From contig JBAOHZ010000009.1 in assembly GCA_037045225.1 (NCBI GenBank), positions 1,240,001-1,304,000 on the forward strand: a stretch of DNA of 64,000 bases, in the 5' to 3' direction. Shown piece after piece: positions 61,181 through 64,000 of this stretch (positions are counted from its first letter, which is position 1; every line of letters starts with the position of its first letter). Both the position numbers and the translations under genes were made by a program. The DNA comes from Nitrospira sp. GTDB lineage: Bacteria; Nitrospirota; Nitrospiria; Nitrospirales; Nitrospiraceae. Below the pieces are notes generated by a model. That model ran no database searches, was not told the DNA's origin, and saw only the letters and a program-made list of their open reading frames with translations.

Positions 61181-62195
61181 CTGGAGCTCCGTCGCGCTTC
61201 CACCCGATCGTCGAACGCACCCGCACATCCGTCTCGACGAGGGTCCGGCCAAACCCTTGAGAAAACCGGCTCTGCACACCGGAACGAAACCGATTCCGGA
61301 CAAGGTCGTCACAAAAGGCCACCCGGCCTGGCTCAAACAACAGCACGTCGGTTGAGCTACCCGGACGGTAGAGACTTTTCGGACGCCCTCGTTCGATCAT
61401 CATCCCGATCTGAACGGGCCTGGGATCGTCATACGCGACGGCGGAGTAGCATTGATCGATGTGGCCGATCATCAGCGCCACGATCTCGATCATGGCCACC
61501 ACCCCCACGCGAGACCCACCCGGCACCTCCGTGTCGATAATCGTCACCACACGCTTGTTCTTCGAGTACGGCGTGGCCGCCACCACCACCGGTCCGGGAT
61601 TGCAGGAATGGTAGCGGCCGGAAATTTCGTAGCAGTCCAGCACTCTCCCCGACACCGGACTGTGGTTGTAGTGATACTTGTCAGGCGTCAGCCGGAAGAT
61701 CGCCCAGTCCCCCTGCTGAAACAACCGCCGCCATCGGGATCGGTCACGGCCAAGCAGTTCGTCGTAGTCGAAAAATTTCCCTTTGAGAAACAGCGAGGAG
61801 TCGTCTGCAAAGGAGCCAAGAAGCAATCGGGCATCGGCCGGAGACACGATGGCCCGTGGATCGTCGGCCATCGGCCGCACCTGCCAGTACCGCAACCGCC
61901 GTTGAAAAAGACGTCGCCGTGTATTCAACCGATCGTAAGGGTCCAGGCATTCCGACAGGTCGATCTCCAACGCCCGGGCGCACTTCGACACCGCCGCCCG
62001 GGTCGCGGTAAACGGCCGGTCGTAGTTGAAGAAGCCCAACACCTGCGTCGTGCGTTGCGAGGTCAAGGCCTTCATCAACCAGTCCGCATCCTCCCAGAGT
62101 GCGCGGTAGGCCCAATTGAGCCACCGATCGCCGCAGAACCGCTCGGTCCTGATCAGGCTGGTTTCGCGTTCGATATACTGATGCGGCGCGATCAT
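61167..62195 (-). CDS. psd: phosphatidylserine decarboxylase
   Basis: Converts phosphatidylserine to phosphatidylethanolamine at the inner membrane, using a pyruvoyl group made by self-cleavage. The product has 342 residues. Family motifs: FFNYDRPFTATRAA, LFLKGKFFDYDELLG, RLTPDKYHYNHSPVSG and the cleavage site G279-S280-S281 (YRPGSSTDV). The variant GSS for the common GST/GSS is accepted in the family. About 65 residues follow the cleavage site, longer than usual. The ATG at 62195 overlaps the upstream stop (ATGA); an in-frame start at 62291 would lie inside the upstream gene. Confidence 0.88.
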   Translation of the reverse strand: MIAPHQYIERETSLIRTERFCGDRWLNWAYRALWEDADWLMKALTSQRTTQVLGFFNYDRPFTATRAAVSKCARALEIDLSECLDPYDRLNTRRRLFQRRLRYWQVRPMADDPRAIVSPADARLLLGSFADDSSLFLKGKFFDYDELLGRDRSRWRRLFQQGDWAIFRLTPDKYHYNHSPVSGRVLDCYEISGRYHSCNPGPVVVAATPYSKNKRVVTIIDTEVPGGSRVGVVAMIEIVALMIGHIDQCYSAVAYDDPRPVQIGMMIERGRPKSLYRPGSSTDVLLFEPGRVAFCDDLVRNRFRSGVQSRFSQGFGRTLVETDVRVRSTIGWKRDGAPDDRQ

Positions 62196-64000
62196 GAGGC
62201 GAGCGACCGGCCATCCTGCCGGCGTGACGACGCCCCGCCCCGGCTGATCGTGAGCAGACAGAGGGCCAGGCAATGACGGAGCGTCGTGCAATCCGCCGTC
62301 TCGGACACTAAGGCCTCTTCAGCTTCCGCAAGGACCTCCACCGCTGAGCGGGGACCGATCACCGCCGTCGCTAGCCCGCGATCCCGCCTGTCGCCATCGG
62401 ATCCGCCCCCGTCGATCGGCTGCAAATCCTCTCGAACACAGCCGAGCGCCTCTCGAACATACGCGGTGCGCAACTGACGGCGGTAATACCCCTCTGCCGC
62501 CTGCCCAAACTCCTCGCCGGACAATTGCATGGGATTGTCCGCACCGATAGAATCCAAAATCCCTCGAGTCAACTTTCCGGCGGCGCTGTAGCGCTCCGGT
62601 GCCAACAGTCGCTCACGCAAGCGGCCCAGATGATCCGCCAGCTGAAACTCCTCGACTAATTCGGCCCCGTCTTCTTCAAGCGTCTGCAGCAGTGCCAGAC
62701 GATAGTCATCGACGCGGACCCGCAGATGCCCTGCATACCGGCGACTGACTCTCGTCTTCTGCGTTCTGGCCACGATGCGCGCCAGAAATCGATTCGGCCC
62801 GGCTTCGCGCACATTCACGGTCCCGATGCCGATGGCCGAGGCGAACATGCACTGCCGTCGTTCACTTTCCGTGAACGGATCGTCAGGAATATCGTCATGC
62901 GTCACCGCGCCGTCGGCGATATATCGAAAGGCCAGCGCCGTCACCAGCGCCTGCAAGCTGGCCGCATCGGCAAAATCGTCCAGATGATTCGAGAAGAGAC
63001 TGTACTGCCGTCCCTCAAATCCTGAAAATCCCATCACCGACTCTGCGCGCAATTTATAAAACAAGTAGAGCGACATGCGTTCGTCGAACACCCCGAGTTG
63101 CCCGAGATCGCGCTTGAGCCGGAGGTCGTTTCCCTGGATCCCGTCGAGAGCCGGACTCCGATCGGTCGACAGCAGAGACACCAAGTAGTCGAGCAACCTG
63201 AAATCGGGGAGAAAGTCGCCGCGTAACTGAAAGAGCGCACTCAGGGCGCGATCCACCCACAACGGGCCGACCGGTGTGATGGAGCGGCCGAAGATCGAAA
63301 GACCCGCTTTCTTCTTCCACCGGCGCCACAACATTCGTAAATGCGCAAAGTCCAGTTCGTGCGGTAAGAATCCCAATGCCGTTTCCGGATGAAAATCGCG
63401 AAAGTTCATGCGGTAGGGCGCGGCACTGTACGTGCCGGCAAAGAGCGGCAGAAAATGCTCCACGATCTTGACCACTAAGTCGCCCACGACTTTTTCATGC
63501 GCCGCCGAGAACGTCTTCCCGCCGGATTGCAGCGCCTGCGTGAGGATGCGACTCCCCAAACTGAGATGCGTACCGTTATTGGCAAGACTGATGTTGGAGG
63601 TCACCGGCAATACAACGAGGTTCCGCGTGATGATGCCCGCGTCTTTCAACCGGACGACGGCGTTCAGTTGGCTGCGCGACAGCACCTCGTGGCAGAGCCC
63701 CATGTACTGAGACTTCTCCTCGCCGCGCTCCCATCCCGACAAGCAGGGGTTCATGAACAATTCGCGATAAAACGCATCGGATACCAGTCCGTTGAGACGG
63801 CGCTGCCGCAACGGCGGATGGGGTGACGCATAGACCAGGACCTGTTGTCCGCTCTCCTGCAAGCCGAATTGCCGATTGGCATACAACACCAACAGATGCG
63901 TCAGCAGAAACCGAATCGCCGTCTCCCGCGCAATCCCGCTCCCCATCCCCTGCGCCCGCTCCATCGGAGCAACAAAGAAGGAGAAGGTTTCGGGCGAACT
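62192..64000 (-). CDS. unknown protein, first gene of the lipid operon (5' end outside window)
   Basis: At least 602 residues. The frame stays open to the window edge beyond an ATG at 63964, and the extra residues (ETFSFFVAPMERAQG) read smoothly, so the true start is outside. No family is recognised. The visible part is largely soluble with blocks such as LVVLPVTSNISLANNGTHLS and HPETALGFLPHELDFAHL. It may be an acyltransferase or a large lipid-handling enzyme; this is a guess from the neighbouring psd and Lgt-like genes. The stop overlaps the psd start. Confidence 0.7.
   Translation of the reverse strand, partial: SSPETFSFFVAPMERAQGMGSGIARETAIRFLLTHLLVLYANRQFGLQESGQQVLVYASPHPPLRQRRLNGLVSDAFYRELFMNPCLSGWERGEEKSQYMGLCHEVLSRSQLNAVVRLKDAGIITRNLVVLPVTSNISLANNGTHLSLGSRILTQALQSGGKTFSAAHEKVVGDLVVKIVEHFLPLFAGTYSAAPYRMNFRDFHPETALGFLPHELDFAHLRMLWRRWKKKAGLSIFGRSITPVGPLWVDRALSALFQLRGDFLPDFRLLDYLVSLLSTDRSPALDGIQGNDLRLKRDLGQLGVFDERMSLYLFYKLRAESVMGFSGFEGRQYSLFSNHLDDFADAASLQALVTALAFRYIADGAVTHDDIPDDPFTESERRQCMFASAIGIGTVNVREAGPNRFLARIVARTQKTRVSRRYAGHLRVRVDDYRLALLQTLEEDGAELVEEFQLADHLGRLRERLLAPERYSAAGKLTRGILDSIGADNPMQLSGEEFGQAAEGYYRRQLRTAYVREALGCVREDLQPIDGGGSDGDRRDRGLATAVIGPRSAVEVLAEAEEALVSETADCTTLRHCLALCLLTISRGGASSRRQDGRSLAS

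Overview
The window is GC-rich bacterial chromosome packed with genes on both strands. No rRNA, tRNA or CRISPR array was seen. The mix of genes (several large PAS/CACHE hybrid kinases, an NAD-malate dehydrogenase, a ferredoxin:thioredoxin reductase catalytic subunit, a NorD/CbbO-like VWA protein with a CbbQ-type ATPase, PBP1b, a FadL-type porin and paired TIGR04282/TIGR04283-type glycosyltransferases) suggests a Gram-negative chemolithotroph. My best guess is a Nitrospira-like member of the Nitrospirota. This is inference from gene content; no marker gene proves it.

Layout. 1-12 kb: a minus-strand group (VWA protein, small hypothetical, mdh, PuuD-like membrane protein), then ftrB and an M28 peptidase on plus, then a minus-strand group (hybrid kinase, CbbQ-type ATPase, DUF167, glycine-zipper lipoprotein). 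12-15 kb: a divergent pair, a YkgJ-DUF2156 fusion facing an ATP-grasp-like protein. 15-21 kb: a tight plus-strand run of glutaredoxin-like protein, kamA, dcd, membrane protein, two glycosyltransferase-like enzymes and an SDR. 21-23 kb: a HAD-UbiA fusion, monothiol glutaredoxin and bolA. 23.7-28.5 kb: a four-gene signalling operon (receiver, Rossmann-domain kinase, CACHE kinase, haem-binding Tll0287-like protein) behind a consensus sigma-54 promoter. 28.5-48.7 kb: envelope and housekeeping genes (AI-2E-type permease, bactofilin, PBP1b, FadL porin, hybrid kinase, SSS symporter, glutathionyl-hydroquinone reductase, FKBP, receiver-HATPase protein, PiT transporter).

48.7-59.4 kb is an accessory island. 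A decayed 3' end of a TPR gene lies at its left edge, and the intact gene in the same orientation lies at its right edge. Inside are an IS5-like remnant, a polyamine pair (type III PLP decarboxylase and homospermidine synthase), two fragments of one IS3-type transposase about 2.5 kb apart with small genes between them, a histone H1-like protein, a DUF2934 protein, an atypical pyruvate kinase homologue and CorA.

59.4-64 kb: four overlapping minus-strand genes (unknown protein cut by the window edge, phosphatidylserine decarboxylase, Lgt-like membrane protein, TPR protein), probably a translationally coupled envelope-lipid operon.
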